Shown: piece by piece, positions 22,786 to 34,559 of the stretch
Numbering within the stretch: position 1 is the first letter of the stretch
How the letters are laid out: each line of letters opens with the position of its first letter
NCBI GenBank assembly: GCA_030549495.1
Contig: JAUIRK010000880.1
Location: 62,001 to 126,000 of the forward strand
Direction of reading: 5' to 3'
DNA: 64,000 bases
DNA from: Nectonema munidae
Taxonomy: Eukaryota; Nematomorpha; Nectonematoida; Nectonematidae
Program-made: the position numbers and the translations under genes
The notes under the pieces: model-generated
What the model was told of the DNA's origin: nothing
The model's database searches: none
What the model saw: the letters and a program-made list of their open reading frames with translations, nothing else

Positions 22786-23672
22786 GTAGCCCTAAAACAG
22801 TTAACTGGTTTTTTATTTAGTATCAGATTTTGGAGGTAGCTATTCTTGCAAGTATAAGAGTAAGTGAAAAATAGCAAAATACCCATACTTCCTTCTGGAG
22901 GTTAGAATGAGATGTTTAAAAAAATTTTGGAGCTATAACGTCTTTACTTGTATATTTTATAAGAAATTCCTTTCAACTCATGAAAAATAATTAAATTAAA
23001 ATGTAAATAACTTTCTTCTCTATTTCGGGACTTTTCTTCAACTGACAACTGGACGGACGAATGACTATTTCGTCGAATGAATAACTTATTGATTATATTA
23101 TTGATTACACATGCTGGCTGTTTCTTATCCTACTAGTTAATCTTTATTTTGATTTCTCTATCAGTAGTCTATTGTAGCTAACAGCTACAAGATGTAGCTT
23201 CAAATTCTTAGTTTCAAGGCCGATTGAAGTCGACCACTCGGTGCAAATAGTTGAAAAAAACATTCAAATAATAACTTTCATTATAAAAATATAGAAAATG
23301 TAATCATGTTATATTCACTTAATTAAAATTTAAAATCAAACGTGAACATTTCATTTAGATTTCTATAGATCCTAAGGATCCTATAAAAATTACTAATTTA
23401 TTTTTCTACAAAACACTTATTCGACGAAAACTCCTTTCGACCAGTTGTCAGTCATGTGGCTCTCATTACATACATACATCATCGAATATCTGTCAAATCT
23501 TTTACTATTCTTAATTTTGTTTGACATTTAAATTGAAAAACATTTTTATCGAAATTATTGTGACCTTTTGCCTGTTCATTTTATGCACCATGTCACCAAA
23601 TGTTTATTTTTTATATAAAATTTAGACTACTCTTAAAAAATGGCATTCTTCACCTGACTCTCACATGAAATA
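22786..23672. other. Upstream region of the prenylcysteine oxidase gene
   Basis: No gene seen. Two tiny upstream frames precede the start: one at 23640-23657 (five codons and a stop) and one at 23665-23673 (ATG AAA TAA), whose stop overlaps the main ATG as TAATG. Confidence 0.5.
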
Positions 23673-25082
23673 ATGGATATAGGAATCATTGGAGGTGGAA
23701 TAGGAGGCGTTTCCTGCGCATACTACTTAAGACAGTACTTTCCCAATGCTAACATTGATGTTTATGAGAAGTCTGTAAAGCTCGGAGGACGTTTATTCAC
23801 TGTCAAGATAAATGGTTTTGATTATGAAGGTGGTGGTGCTGTTATTCACGAAACAAATGCTCATTTCGCCCACTTGGCTTTTGATGTTTGTGGTTTTAGG
23901 CGAAAGTGCAAACACTTGTCTACTGGAACATTTGCCATATTCAATGGTAGGCAGCTATCCTTCGTCGGCTCTTCACTTTTTAAAGTTTTCACTTACTTGA
24001 AGATGTTATGGAGGTGGGGTTTTAATTTTATCAAACTTCAATATCACGTTTACAAAATGTTAAATTCATTTTGTAGCATTTATAAGCTCCAAAATAATAA
24101 AAAAATTGCATTCAATAATCCTATTGAAATTTTGCAAACAATGAGTCCACGTTTTGTAAGACTTGCTAGTATTAGTCTAAAGAAATGGCTCGATGAAAAT
24201 AACTTCTCTATCGATTTTCAAAATAACTTTGTTTTGCCAGCAATTCTCACAAATTATGCTCAAGGCCTCGAAATCCAAGCATTTTGTGGGTTTGTATCAT
24301 TAGTAGGAGTGCAAGATTCTTTGTGGAGTGTTTACGGTGGTAACAATAGCGTTGTGGAAAAACTTTGTGAAATAGCAGAATGCAATGTAAATTTTGCTGA
24401 AGTAAATCTTGTCGAAAAATTAGATGATGAGCTTAAAAAAAGATATAAACTATACTACAAGCCAACTGATGGAGAAGGTCTCTTGCACAGAGAGTATGAT
24501 TGTCTGATAATTGGGATTCCTCTTCAATCAAATCAAATTGGTGTTTGGAACTTGAAGTTTCAAAATTTTGGAACTCACTTTTTAGAAACTATCAAAGATA
24601 TATCTTATAAAAATTTGAGTGTTTCTTTTATCGCTTCTGGTGATGTGGATTGTGAAAAATACTTTGGTAGAAATAAAATGGGACCTGGGTCTATAGAAAC
24701 TATTTTGTGTAATGATGCCTCTTTTTTTAATTCAATTGGATCTCAGCTTCCAGTAAATGCTTTATGTTCAAAGATGAGAAAGAATCTTCTTCCACATGCT
24801 TGGAAAGTCTTTTCTCAAGAAAGGATGCCTGAAAAGACGATCCAAAGATTATTTCCTTCTAGCAAAGGAAAAGTGGATATCGAGTATTTCATACATGCTT
24901 ACCCCGACTACAAATCCATACTAGCTAAGCAAGGAAAGCTACCTAACTTTGAAGTTGACGGGGTTCAAGGCTGCTACTATATTAACACAATAGAGTGTCT
25001 CGCTTCAGCCATTGAAATGAGTGTAATTTCAGCTAAAAATATTGCTAATTTAATAGCCCAACAGTTTATACAGTATTATTAA
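23673..25082 (+). CDS. PCYOX1: Prenylcysteine oxidase-like FAD enzyme
   Basis: A 469-residue protein in one frame, similar along its whole length to animal prenylcysteine oxidase 1 (about 505). That flavoenzyme cleaves the thioether of farnesyl- or geranylgeranyl-cysteine left after degradation of prenylated proteins, in lysosomes. Residues 3-12 (IGIIGGGIGG) form the FAD-binding GxGxxG turn, VDVYEK-like sequence ends the second strand, and GGRLFTVKINGFDYEGGGAVIH follows as in the family. Inner blocks NYAQGLEIQAFCGFVSL and LWSVYGGNNSVVEKL match the lyase part. The C-terminal GCYYINTIECLASAIEMS is the conserved FAD-binding end. An in-frame stop at 23655-23657 fixes the start. Unlike the vertebrate enzyme it begins directly with the FAD fold, so no signal peptide is present unless an upstream exon supplies it. 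Confidence 0.9.
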   Translation: MDIGIIGGGIGGVSCAYYLRQYFPNANIDVYEKSVKLGGRLFTVKINGFDYEGGGAVIHETNAHFAHLAFDVCGFRRKCKHLSTGTFAIFNGRQLSFVGSSLFKVFTYLKMLWRWGFNFIKLQYHVYKMLNSFCSIYKLQNNKKIAFNNPIEILQTMSPRFVRLASISLKKWLDENNFSIDFQNNFVLPAILTNYAQGLEIQAFCGFVSLVGVQDSLWSVYGGNNSVVEKLCEIAECNVNFAEVNLVEKLDDELKKRYKLYYKPTDGEGLLHREYDCLIIGIPLQSNQIGVWNLKFQNFGTHFLETIKDISYKNLSVSFIASGDVDCEKYFGRNKMGPGSIETILCNDASFFNSIGSQLPVNALCSKMRKNLLPHAWKVFSQERMPEKTIQRLFPSSKGKVDIEYFIHAYPDYKSILAKQGKLPNFEVDGVQGCYYINTIECLASAIEMSVISAKNIANLIAQQFIQYY

Positions 25083-25259
25083 TTTTTTAACACTATAATA
25101 TAAAAAAACAGTTTCCCATTATCTTATCTTTTTTATTGGTTATAATTAAATTTTTGTTTCATTTGCTACCTTTTGCTGCTGCATTAATTTTTATTTACCT
25201 CATTCTCTTTCATTTTTAATTGACTTGCCTTTCTAGCATTTTTCCGAAATACCTCTTAA

Positions 25260-26303
25260 CCCTATTAGTGCCGAGAGGGGGGGGGCTAAAAAATTAATTG
25301 TACAAAATTGGCTGAATATCCCTTCAAATTTTGTGACTTTTCCTAAAATCGCTAGCTGCATCTTTTGAAACCATTTTCATGGTAGTTGAATGACCCTCTT
25401 ATGTCATAAACTTTCAATTAAAACTTTTCAACAAATTTTTGACATTAGTTAACCTTATAACCATCAATCAAATTTGCGGTTTAGTTCTAAAATTTGTCAC
25501 TAAAAATATTGATTCAAATTTTACATGAAATATATGTTTTATACTAAATCGGCCATGTTGCTTTAATTTCTGCACTCATTTTTTTACATTTAGGATTTGA
25601 AATTACATATAAGTGTTATTTAAATTTCCGGTTTACTTCTTAAAATTGTCTCTAAAAACATTCATTCAAATTTTATATGAAATATATGTTTTTATACCAA
25701 ATCAACCATGCTGGTTTTATTTTCTTGGCCCAGATTTTGCATTTAAGGTTCGAAAATATCTGACTGTTAATAAAAATTGCATTTTACGTCTGAAAACTAA
25801 ATCCAAAAATATTCTCTCTAATTTTACATGAAATATATGTTTTAATAACAAATCAACCATGCTAGTTTTATTTCGGAACTCAGTTTTCACACTTAGAGGT
25901 CTTAAAATATCTGTCAGTGTCAATCAAATTTGCGGTTTACTTCTAAAAACTAACTCCAAAAATATTCTCTCTAATTTTATTTGAAATATATTTTTTTATA
26001 ACAAATATTTTTGAAATTTAAATAAAATATCTGTTTTTATGCCAAATGAAAGATGCTGGTTTCATTTTTGGACTATCTGTGGCATTTATGGTTTTAAAAT
26101 TTCTGAAATCTTCAACCAGATGTGGGGTTTCCTTCTAGAACTTTATTCAAAAATATTTTCAAAAAATAAAATCTCGTTTTTTATACCAAATCGACTATTC
26201 TTATTTTATTTATGTACTCTATTTTGGCTAATACGGTTAAAATCACAAGCACTTTACGCCCCCTAGCACTTGAGCGGACAAATTTAGCCCAGCACTAATA
26301 GGG
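25260..26303. mobile_element. piggyBac-type MITE built of tandem repeats
   Basis: The left end CCCTATTAGTGC is preceded by TTAA (25256-25259). The right end GCACTAATAGGG is followed by TTAC (26304-26307), a one-base decayed TTAA. The inside is a tandem array of about 150-bp units: the phrase ATGAAATATATGTTTT followed by ACCAAATCAACCATGCTGG-like sequence recurs near 25526, 25676, 25826, 25979, 26022 and 26165, the last ones shortened. It has no coding sequence. A deleted relative lies at 54065-54325. Confidence 0.8.
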
Positions 26304-27994
26304 TTACACAAAGTAACATGGTGAATATTGAAAAAACCGTCTTCAATTTATTTTATTTGATTTAATATTTTATAATAAACATTTTGCCAGAGAAAAATCA
26401 TTTTTATTTCGGTATTTTATATTATCTCAAAATCGACAATAAATTTGAAGTATATTAAAAAAATTTTAATGGACTCTTTCAAGCAATCCACAACAATGCT
26501 ACCCAGTCTTTTTTTTCAATCCAGACTATTAATTTTAGAAAACCTATGCCTGAAAGTGTTAAATTTTCTTTCAATTTTTTCACGCATTTCCATTTGTTAA
26601 AAAAATCAATTATTGATGGATTTCATTTCATGTTATCATTGCATTGATAATGATTTAAAAATCCCAAATTAGCTTTTAAAAATAAAGATGACCATTTTGA
26701 TAATTCCTTTATTATCAATTCTTTAGATTTTTATTTAAAGCAAATTTTAGTGTTTGTAATAAAATTTAGTTATATTTGCTCTGCCTCAAAAGATGTAAGA
26801 ACACGTAGACCAAAAGTATGATAAAGTTTTGATCTTATGTGTTATAAATAAAAATACGGTTTTAAACCCTATTCGTGACGTGAAATTTTTATTTCCTCAG
26901 TGAAGAAAACCTTACTTTTTTTCCAAAATATCAAAAAAAAAATTACAAAATTCTCACATGAACACATAAAATAATTGATTGCGAATCTGATTATTTATAT
27001 TTTTTTATGAAAATCAATCAAACCTGTCAAGCAATGCCAAATATATAAATTTCAAGTCAGATATTTTTTCAATTTTTGGACAATTTTCATCCAATTTAGC
27101 AAATAGATATGGTTATATATGTGCTTAATTCGACGTTACATTAACTTCATACCCAATTGATTAAATAATTTTCTCTCTTGAAATAATGATGATTCTATGA
27201 TGTCATCAATAGAGATAGGGCGAACTCTTCTCAAGACGACCTGAGATCATGTTTGCTAATAGATCATAAAATTTAAATTTTTCAATAATAACCTTTATAT
27301 GGGCTATATATTATAATATATTTAATGAGTAATTGTTAATTCCGCGATAACATTTTTATAATTGTTGAAAAATGACATCATAATGGGTCACACTCTAACT
27401 AAACCGGGCACTTTGGCGAACGTTGGCTCTATTATTTTTTTTTAGTTTATCCTTTCGACCTCTATTGTTTTGTGTAGAATTTTGCTATCAGCTTGAAATC
27501 TCTACTTCATTTCTCATATTTTATTTGATGTCTAATTCTGCTCTTCATTCTATACTGATCATTCCTTCGTAGCTGCACTTTCATCAGGAATTTATTTTGT
27601 GCAATCTGTGTCAAGAACTTCTTTGCTGATTTGATTTATCATTTTAGATTTTTGTTAACCAATCCTTTTTCAAAATTGTTGTCGTCATCAGGTTTGGGCC
27701 GATTCTAGATAATAATTTTTAATTTTTAGGTAAGATTTTTTGAATTTTATTTGGAGAATGTTAAGCTTCAATTTTTTTGATAAAAGCTTTAATAAAATAT
27801 TTTTATTAGTAATTTGATTCAGAATGAAGACTTGGGGAAGAATTTCTCCTTGAAGGATCATAGTGATTTAGAATTTTTGTTGTCTAAAACAAGAGTGGGG
27901 ATATAATTATTTTTATAAAGATTCGATTATTTATGACAACACATCTTCCTTGTATGTAAACCTTGAGAGTATACCTAGTTCTTCTAATTCTTTC
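26304..27994. other. AT-rich stretch; 5' region of a LINE at its right
   Basis: No host gene seen. A piggyBac-like terminus lies at 26866. The T-rich segment from about 27430 probably includes the 5' UTR or a decayed ORF1 of the LINE that follows. Confidence 0.4.
26866..26910. mobile_element. piggyBac-like terminus (CCCTATTCGTGACGTG)
   Basis: TTAA at 26862-26865 is followed by ACCCTATTCGTGACGTG and ATTTTTATTT. The inverse of the same about 38 bp ends at 46272 next to TTAA. No partner end was found. Confidence 0.45.
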
Positions 27995-28738
27995 AATATT
28001 TTGAGTTTGAATTGTTGTTCTATCTCCTCTGAACTGAATGAAATAATGCACTGATTCATTATCTAAATGATATTAAGTATTTTAATATTAATGTATTCGC
28101 TATACAAGAAACATGGCTTAGAAACAAACCGGAACTATCACTATTAAGCAATTATACTTTCGTTCAATCTAATTCTATGTTGACAAATCATTCTGGTGTT
28201 GCATTTTTTGTTAATAAATGTCACGATTTTACTACTTTTGAAAAAATTGAAAGCATTTACTTTGAAAACTTTTCAATATATTTATGTTTTGGTACAGATC
28301 ATAAACTAGCTGTTCATAATATCTATTGTCCTCCTTCAATAGAGTCGAATCTTGAATTTTTTATTGAAGAATTTTCATACTTTATTTAGAAATTAGATAA
28401 ATCTCATGTTAATATTATTGTTGGGGACTTTAATATTAATCTTCTTAATGCTGATAAAAGCTATAAGGTTAGAAAATTTCTTAATTTGATGTCTGCCAAT
28501 TTCTTTAAACCAACTATTACAAAAGTAACTCGATTTTCTTCAAAAAGCCTAATTGATAACTGTTTTCTTCCCATTGATTATACAATTTCAATTCCTGTAT
28601 CCTCGAAACTTCAATTTCTGACCACTACCCATTAATCCTATCATTAGATAATGTCAAAAGAAGTAAACAAACTCATATCAAATTCTTTGATCATTTTTAT
28701 TTGTTGAATGTGCTAAAGATTTCAATTGGAGCAAGTAT

Positions 28739-29869
28739 TTGAGCTCATCATTTGATTGTCCACATACCTTCGCTAGGCTTCTTTATTATAAAATAATTGA
28801 ACTTATGAACAGTAACACATATACTAAAACAAATTATCATAATTCTAAATACAAAACCAAGCGGAAAAGTTGGATAAGTTTTGAAGCAATAAATTTGATA
28901 AAAGTAAGAGATACTATTTTTAGAAAATTAAAAAAGCATCCTTTTAACATTACTCTAAAACAAAACTTTCTACTCTATAGAAATAAAATGAAAAAAGTCA
29001 TTAAAGAATTGAAGAAAAAATACTATTTGTCTATATTTAATGATACGCAATCTCAAACAGAAACTTGGAAGATGCTTAACAAATTGATGAAACCGAAAAT
29101 AATCAAAACTATACAAATTTTGCAAAATGATAAACTGGTCACTGATAAAAAATCCATAGCTGATGAATTCAACAATGTATTTACTAAATCAGGTATAGTC
29201 AACACTGATGAAAATTTGAAACTGTATAAAACTTTTTTAAAAAAAGCAAGTTCTACTTTTAGTTTCAATAAAGTAACTCAAGAAGATGTTATGATAGCCT
29301 TAAGTAATATCAAATCAAAATCAACAAAAGACATATATGGACTTTCAATTTTAAATGTTATACTGATTTTTGAAGTAATTAAAAAATATTTAGTTATATT
29401 GTTCAATTCCTGTATTGAACACCAAATATTCCCTGATTTTTTTAAGCTTTCAAAGGTTTTACCAATTTACAAAAAAGGTCAAAGATCTATTTGTGAAAAT
29501 TATAGACCCATCAGTATAATAACATCTCTGTCGAAAATCTTCGAAAGGTTACTTTATGATCAGATATTTTCCTTCATATATCAGAATGACATTTTATATA
29601 GTTGTCAATTTGCATTTAGACCCAATTATTCGTCAACATATCTCCATTCATATTTTTTAAACGAAGTTTCTACTCTACTAGATAGATCCTCACAGGCAAT
29701 GAATCTCTTATCTTCTTACCTAACTTTACGTCGTCAGCGGATCGAAGTGGAGGGAGTTTTCTCGAACGAGAGCATTATTTTTAATGGCGTACCTCAAGGT
29801 GGTATACTTGCCCCATTACTGTTTTCACTGTTCATAAATGATCTTCCTATGAAAAAACTAAGTTTTTAA
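28739..29869 (+). pseudogene. LINE reverse transcriptase lacking motif A
   Basis: A 376-codon frame. It holds KLSKVLPIYKKGQR, ENYRPISIITSLSKIFERLL and FAFRPNYSSTYLH (finger region), then after LLDRSSQ jumps straight to SSYLTLRRQRIEVEGV and GVPQGGILAPLLFSLFINDL. The usual VFLDLSKAFDTVDH block with the first catalytic aspartate is missing, by an in-frame deletion. The FADD box follows in another frame at 29869-30255 (MFADDITAIVPL), so there is a frame break within a few codons after the PQG motif. The protein cannot be an active polymerase. Confidence 0.75.
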
Positions 29870-30716
29870 TGTTTGCAGATGACATCACTGCTATAGTTCC
29901 TCTATCCGAACTGAGCCCATCATGTTGCTATATTGACCAAGTTATTAATCCAGTTTTAGATTGGTGTAGAGCAAATTTTCTCCAAGTAAATGGTAATAAA
30001 ACAAGAGCTATGTTTTTTTCAAATATGAAAAAAAGAATTGAATGTAAAAATAAAATTGAAATTGTTGAGGAATATAATCTACTAGGCTTGAGAATAAATC
30101 GTTATTTGAATTGGAAAACTCATATAAGTTTTTTGGAAACTAAGCTATGCTCTATAAACGGCATTATGAAAAAGTATAAAAATGAGTTGCCTACACATTC
30201 GAAGCTGGTAATATATAAAATTTGTTTTTACCGCACTGTTACTACAGTATTATAAATTGGGGATACAGTGACATTACCAAACTGTTTCAACTTCAGAAAA
30301 AGTCAATAAGGTTAGTATTTAATCAGCCCTCATTAAGTCATACAACTCTCTTTTTCATGCAAAACAATTTATTGAAATTAAAAGATATATACTATAAGCA
30401 AATCTCTAATTTTACATACAAGCTCTTTTTGAATACTTTGCCTACAATATTCAGTCCATGGATTGCAATCAATAGTGGATCTAAGAATTATTGTCTTAGA
30501 AATTCTAGTAGTTTACCAATAATAAGGACTAAGCTTGTCTCTACGAAAAATTCCTTAAGACATAGAATAATAAAACACTGGAATAAATTTCTTTTGAAAT
30601 TCGGAATAGAAAAGCTTTTGAGATATTTCAAGAATACACTACAAATGTTTTTGTTAAATAAATATGATCAGACCTTTACAAATAAAAAATGTTTTGTTTG
30701 TAAACTGCAAATGTAA
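29869..30716 (+). pseudogene. LINE reverse transcriptase FADD box and C-terminus, two frames
   Basis: 29869-30255 reads FADDITAIVP, then DWCRANFLQVNGNKTRAMFF and LLGLRINRYLNWKTHI, which are palm motif C and the thumb. 30222-30716 continues the homology in another frame (INWGYSDITKLFQLQKKSIR, and KLFLNTLPTIFSPW), ending in CKLQM and a stop. The frame change lies at about 30225-30255. Confidence 0.7.
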
Positions 30717-31482
30717 ACTTATCATGTTTTAATGTTCTTTCGCATCTCTTTATTATACATATATATATATATTCAGTTTTATAAAACAAACACTTTTTTT
30801 ATTATTTTTGATATTATACAATATCCTTGCCAACCAAAGATGTTCCAACAAGCCTTTTTTTCATTTTATTCTCAACCGCCTATTATCAAAAAGATTGCTC
30901 ATGGAAGTGATTACACAACGGCTGACGCTTTCAAATCGTCCATGATGTCTCTCCAATCCTTAAGAAAAAAAAAAATATATATATATTTATCATTTTAAAC
31001 ATAAGACATCTTTTTTTTTCTATATCCATAGCAGAAAATGATTTGCATGTTCACGTATCATCTCGTTATATATATATTTTTTTTTTTCCTGTCCATTATT
31101 TTACGATATAATAAATTTCTTCTTCTTCTTCTTCTATTAGTTATACATTAAATCCAATTTTTACTTTTTTTTGAGCCATTGATTAATTACAATTTTAAAC
31201 AAACTAAAACAAAAATTCTATTTATTTTATGTAAATTTAGCAACGGATTTTATTAGGTGTATTTATTGTTGCCTGTAATCAAGAGTTAAATTATAGATGA
31301 TTTTGGTTTCAAATCCAAACATTTTAAATTAACTGCTAAAATATTATGTTTACCGTTTAAACATAAAATAAAATAAAGATATTATATAAAAAAAATTCTC
31401 CCTCTCATATATTCCTTTTTATGGTTAAATTTAGATTGCTCATTCGTTTAAAGCCATAAATAATTTTATGTTAATTGACATT

Positions 31483-33416
31483 ATGATTTATTTTTTATTC
31501 ATTACCTCAACCATCGCATTCTAATTCTAACTGAAAACAACAACTCATATATTCGCGAGCTCTCTCTCTCTACTCCTCAAGGAGGCAACTTATCTGACCT
31601 ACTTTGGTTAATACTCATCAATCCACTTCTTGCCTTTATCAACAACAAGTCTGACTTTTCTCAGGGATTCTCCGATGATCTTCTTTTCTCCTTTTCTAGT
31701 TCTGAGCAAAACGAAAATCTTAAACAATCTGCTTCTTTACTAAAACAAATTCAATTCAAAGCCCAACAATTCAAAATTTCCTTTAACCCTAATAAATCCC
31801 ACTTAATCCACTTTACACGCAAAAGAATCAAACCTTTACCCTTACAACTGAACACAACAGACAAATTAGATCCACAAAACCAAGTAAAATATCTCGGACT
31901 CACCTTTCAACCCAATCTAAAATTCTCAACTCATTTCAAAAGCATCTCACAAAAACTAATCAAAACCCTTTTCTCTCTTAAAAACGGAATTTCTTACAAA
32001 TGGGGACTTTCCCCAAAAATCACAAAATTCATTCATAAAAGTCTAATTTTCCCTGTCCTCAAATATGGAGTTCTCTCATGGGGCTCAGAGTTGAGACACC
32101 AGTCATCCATCACTCATCTCAGCAAAATTCATCGCCTGTGTCTTCTTTCTATCACCAATGCCTATCACACTACACCAACTACAAAACTTGAATTATTCAC
32201 TAACACGCTACCGCTACACCTCAATCTAAAGAAAACGCTTCTTAAAAATTACCTTATAACTTTCTGCTCTACACCCCCACCACATCCTTTCACCAGCCTA
32301 TACACAACTCAAACATCCCAATCCCTGCAGTATTACAATTCCTTATTAATTCAGTTTGCTCCTAACAAAACATCTTATCAAGTACTACCATTAAACCACC
32401 CAATCGAGTTCATCCACCCTTCTTCGTCTCCTCCTTACATCACAAACATCTGTCACCACAGATATCTTGCCCTAAACTCTATAGCTCACCAACGCACAAC
32501 AAACAATACCTGTTCACTTTCAATTTTCACTGACGGTTCTAAATCACAACACCGCTCTTCAGCTGCATGCGCTTTCTTCCTACAAAACACAAAAAACCCT
32601 TTTCTTATCCAACACACAAACCTAGATCCAGAAATCACTGCACACGAAACTGAAATTCACGCAGTACTACTATCCTGCAACATACTCCTTAATAACCTAA
32701 CTTCCTTTTCTACCTCCTTCAAATACATAACTTTTTTCACAGACTCGCAAAATTTAATAAAAAACCTAAAACTCGAAAATAAAATCTCACACTCAACTTA
32801 TAGTTTAGCACGCAAACTTATTCACCTATCCAATCACTTTGTAGTAAAAATCGTCTGGTGCCCAGCTCATTCCAGCTGTTTTGAAAATTACCTCGTTGAC
32901 TATATCGCAAAATCAAATATCTCCGATTCTCAGATCCTACCCCTATTTTCTCTACCCATCTCCACTTTTACAAATACTATAACCAACTCTACACTACTGC
33001 AGTGGCAACAATCTATCGACTCAACCATCACATCACCTCTGACATCTATGCCATTATCACAACTCATTTTAAAGAAACACTTTCACTCACTCCCTCGGAA
33101 CATCATTCGCTGGCTCTCATCCCATTGCCCTTGTAATGCATACTTCTTCAAATTCAAACTTCACTCAAACCCTTTCTGTCGTTTCAGCTGTTCGTACATT
33201 GAAACACCTACACATATTCTCCTTTATTGTCCAATTTTTGATTCTCACCGACACCAACTCCTTGATAAAAGTCGCTTCTTTTTTAAAGATATTCCATCCT
33301 CTTTACATGATCTTCTACAACATCCACTACTCATCAAACATCTCTCCCTTCTCATAACCACAATCGAACCTATACTCTCTGCAACCCAAACACTCATTCC
33401 TCCCTCAAATATCTAA
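31483..33416 (+). CDS. LINE ORF2: reverse transcriptase C-half, RNase H, zinc knuckle
   Basis: An open frame without internal stop, truncated at its 5' end; the first ATG-like starts are within it. PQGGNLSDLLW at about 31570 is RT motif B. GFSDDLLFSF at about 31670 is the FADD box, altered to FSDD. VKYLGLTF and VLKYGVLSWGSE are thumb motifs. RNase H spans about 32520-32920: IFTDGSKS (first D), THETE-like AHETEIHAV (E), FFTDSQNL (second D), VWCPAHSS and YLVDYIAKS (last D). All four acidic residues appear kept. A zinc-knuckle-like CRFSC-x5-THILLYC block follows at about 33180-33230. The lack of breaks over about 640 codons suggests a young copy. Confidence 0.75.
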
Positions 33417-33640
33417 TAACAATAAGCCACTATCACCACTAATCCATGCATTCCACAAAACAATCTAATGTCTACACCCATAAAAATCTTCCAAATTTTC
33501 TTTTTCTATTTCAGAAAGACCCACAAAACTAAACTTACACTTTGAAGACCAAATTCCAGCAGACTTGCAAGCATATCAGCTCCAGCTGGAAAGTGCTTAG
33601 AAATCTCCATACCTACCTACCTACATACTTATATCGAAGT
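31483..33640 (+). mobile_element. RNase H-bearing LINE (I/R1/Ingi-like), 5' truncated
   Basis: It starts in the middle of the reverse transcriptase, directly ahead of STPQGGNLSDLLW. An open frame of about 640 codons runs from about 31483 to 33416, followed by a 3' UTR and a (TACC)n-like tail near 33615. Codons end mostly in C or A (CAC, AAC, ACC), unlike the T-ending codons of the neighbouring LINE. No clear target duplication was found. Confidence 0.8.
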
Positions 33641-34030
33641 ATCCCATTACATTTTTTTCTAAGCTTAAGATACTTTAAAACTCAATAAATATTTCTTTCT
33701 TTTTTCTTACAATATCCATATATATCTAAGTCAATTAAGAAACCTTCCAGTTTATATCTACATATATATTTAGTACATGAATGATTAAAAAGAAATAGGC
33801 ATATTATTTTGCATTAGTGAATAAGCACAAGGGGAGTAGTTAGAAAACCTCCACGGATGAGGATATAATGAAAATTGACGAAGATAATTGACTTTTTTTC
33901 AACCTATTTTTATTTATTAAATTTGTTCCAAACTACCAATATCACAGTCAGAAAAAAAATTAAAAACTTTATTTATGTTGCTTCCTAAGTAATACATTAA
34001 AAAATGGCTGATTTATTAGTTTGTTGTATT
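33641..34030. other. AT-rich spacer
   Basis: Nothing recognised. Confidence 0.4.
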
Positions 34031-34200
34031 ATCAAATCTTACATCTAGCAAAATATGAACTGTAAGGTTGGAGTTGAACCATCGTAGTATACAGGTAATA
34101 ACTTATGTAGTATCATCTCCCCGAATTAGGTATATCAAATCTTACATCTAGCAAAATATGAACTGAAAGGTTGGAGATAAACCATCGTAGTATATAGGTT
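34031..34200. repeat. Tandem duplication with 103-bp period
   Basis: ATCAAATCTTACATCTAGCA starts at 34031 and again at 34134. The following about 65 bp are alike at all but a few positions (GTAAGGTTGGAGTTGAACC against GAAAGGTTGGAGATAAACC). Confidence 0.75.
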
Positions 34201-34559
34201 GGAGATGACAATCAAGTTGTCTACCCGCGTTCAACCGTACATGTTATGAGATTTTTATGTATACAAATATATAAATGCAAACATATGTATCAGCCATTAG
34301 TTTTACAATCACTATAGTTTTTTATAAAAATAGATTTTAAGTTAGTAGTAAAATTGAATCGACCGATACACTCACAAATAAAAAAAACAATTTAATGTAC
34401 TTATTCCATATTAAGGGTAACTTATAAGAAAGTGACTGTCTACAAAACATTTTTAGCTTCGGGAGGATATAGTCTATTAGCTACTCTATTTTCATAATGA
34501 ATAATATCAGAAGAAAGAAAGAATAAATGGAAAATTTCTAGCTCATTATATATATTATA

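Larger units (their letters stand above)
27995..31135 (+). mobile_element. Jockey-like LINE, nearly full ORF2
   Basis: An AP endonuclease region runs 27995-28650 (LSLNCCSIS, FAIQETWLRNKPE, IIVGDFNIN) with a stop at 28387 and further breaks. The linker and reverse transcriptase follow at 28739-29869 and 29869-30255, then a C-terminal frame at 30222-30716. The 3' end after a 3' UTR is ATAATAAATTTCTTCTTCTTC near 31135. The LINE at 47074-49310 has the same kind of tail, so both are probably one family. Confidence 0.8.
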
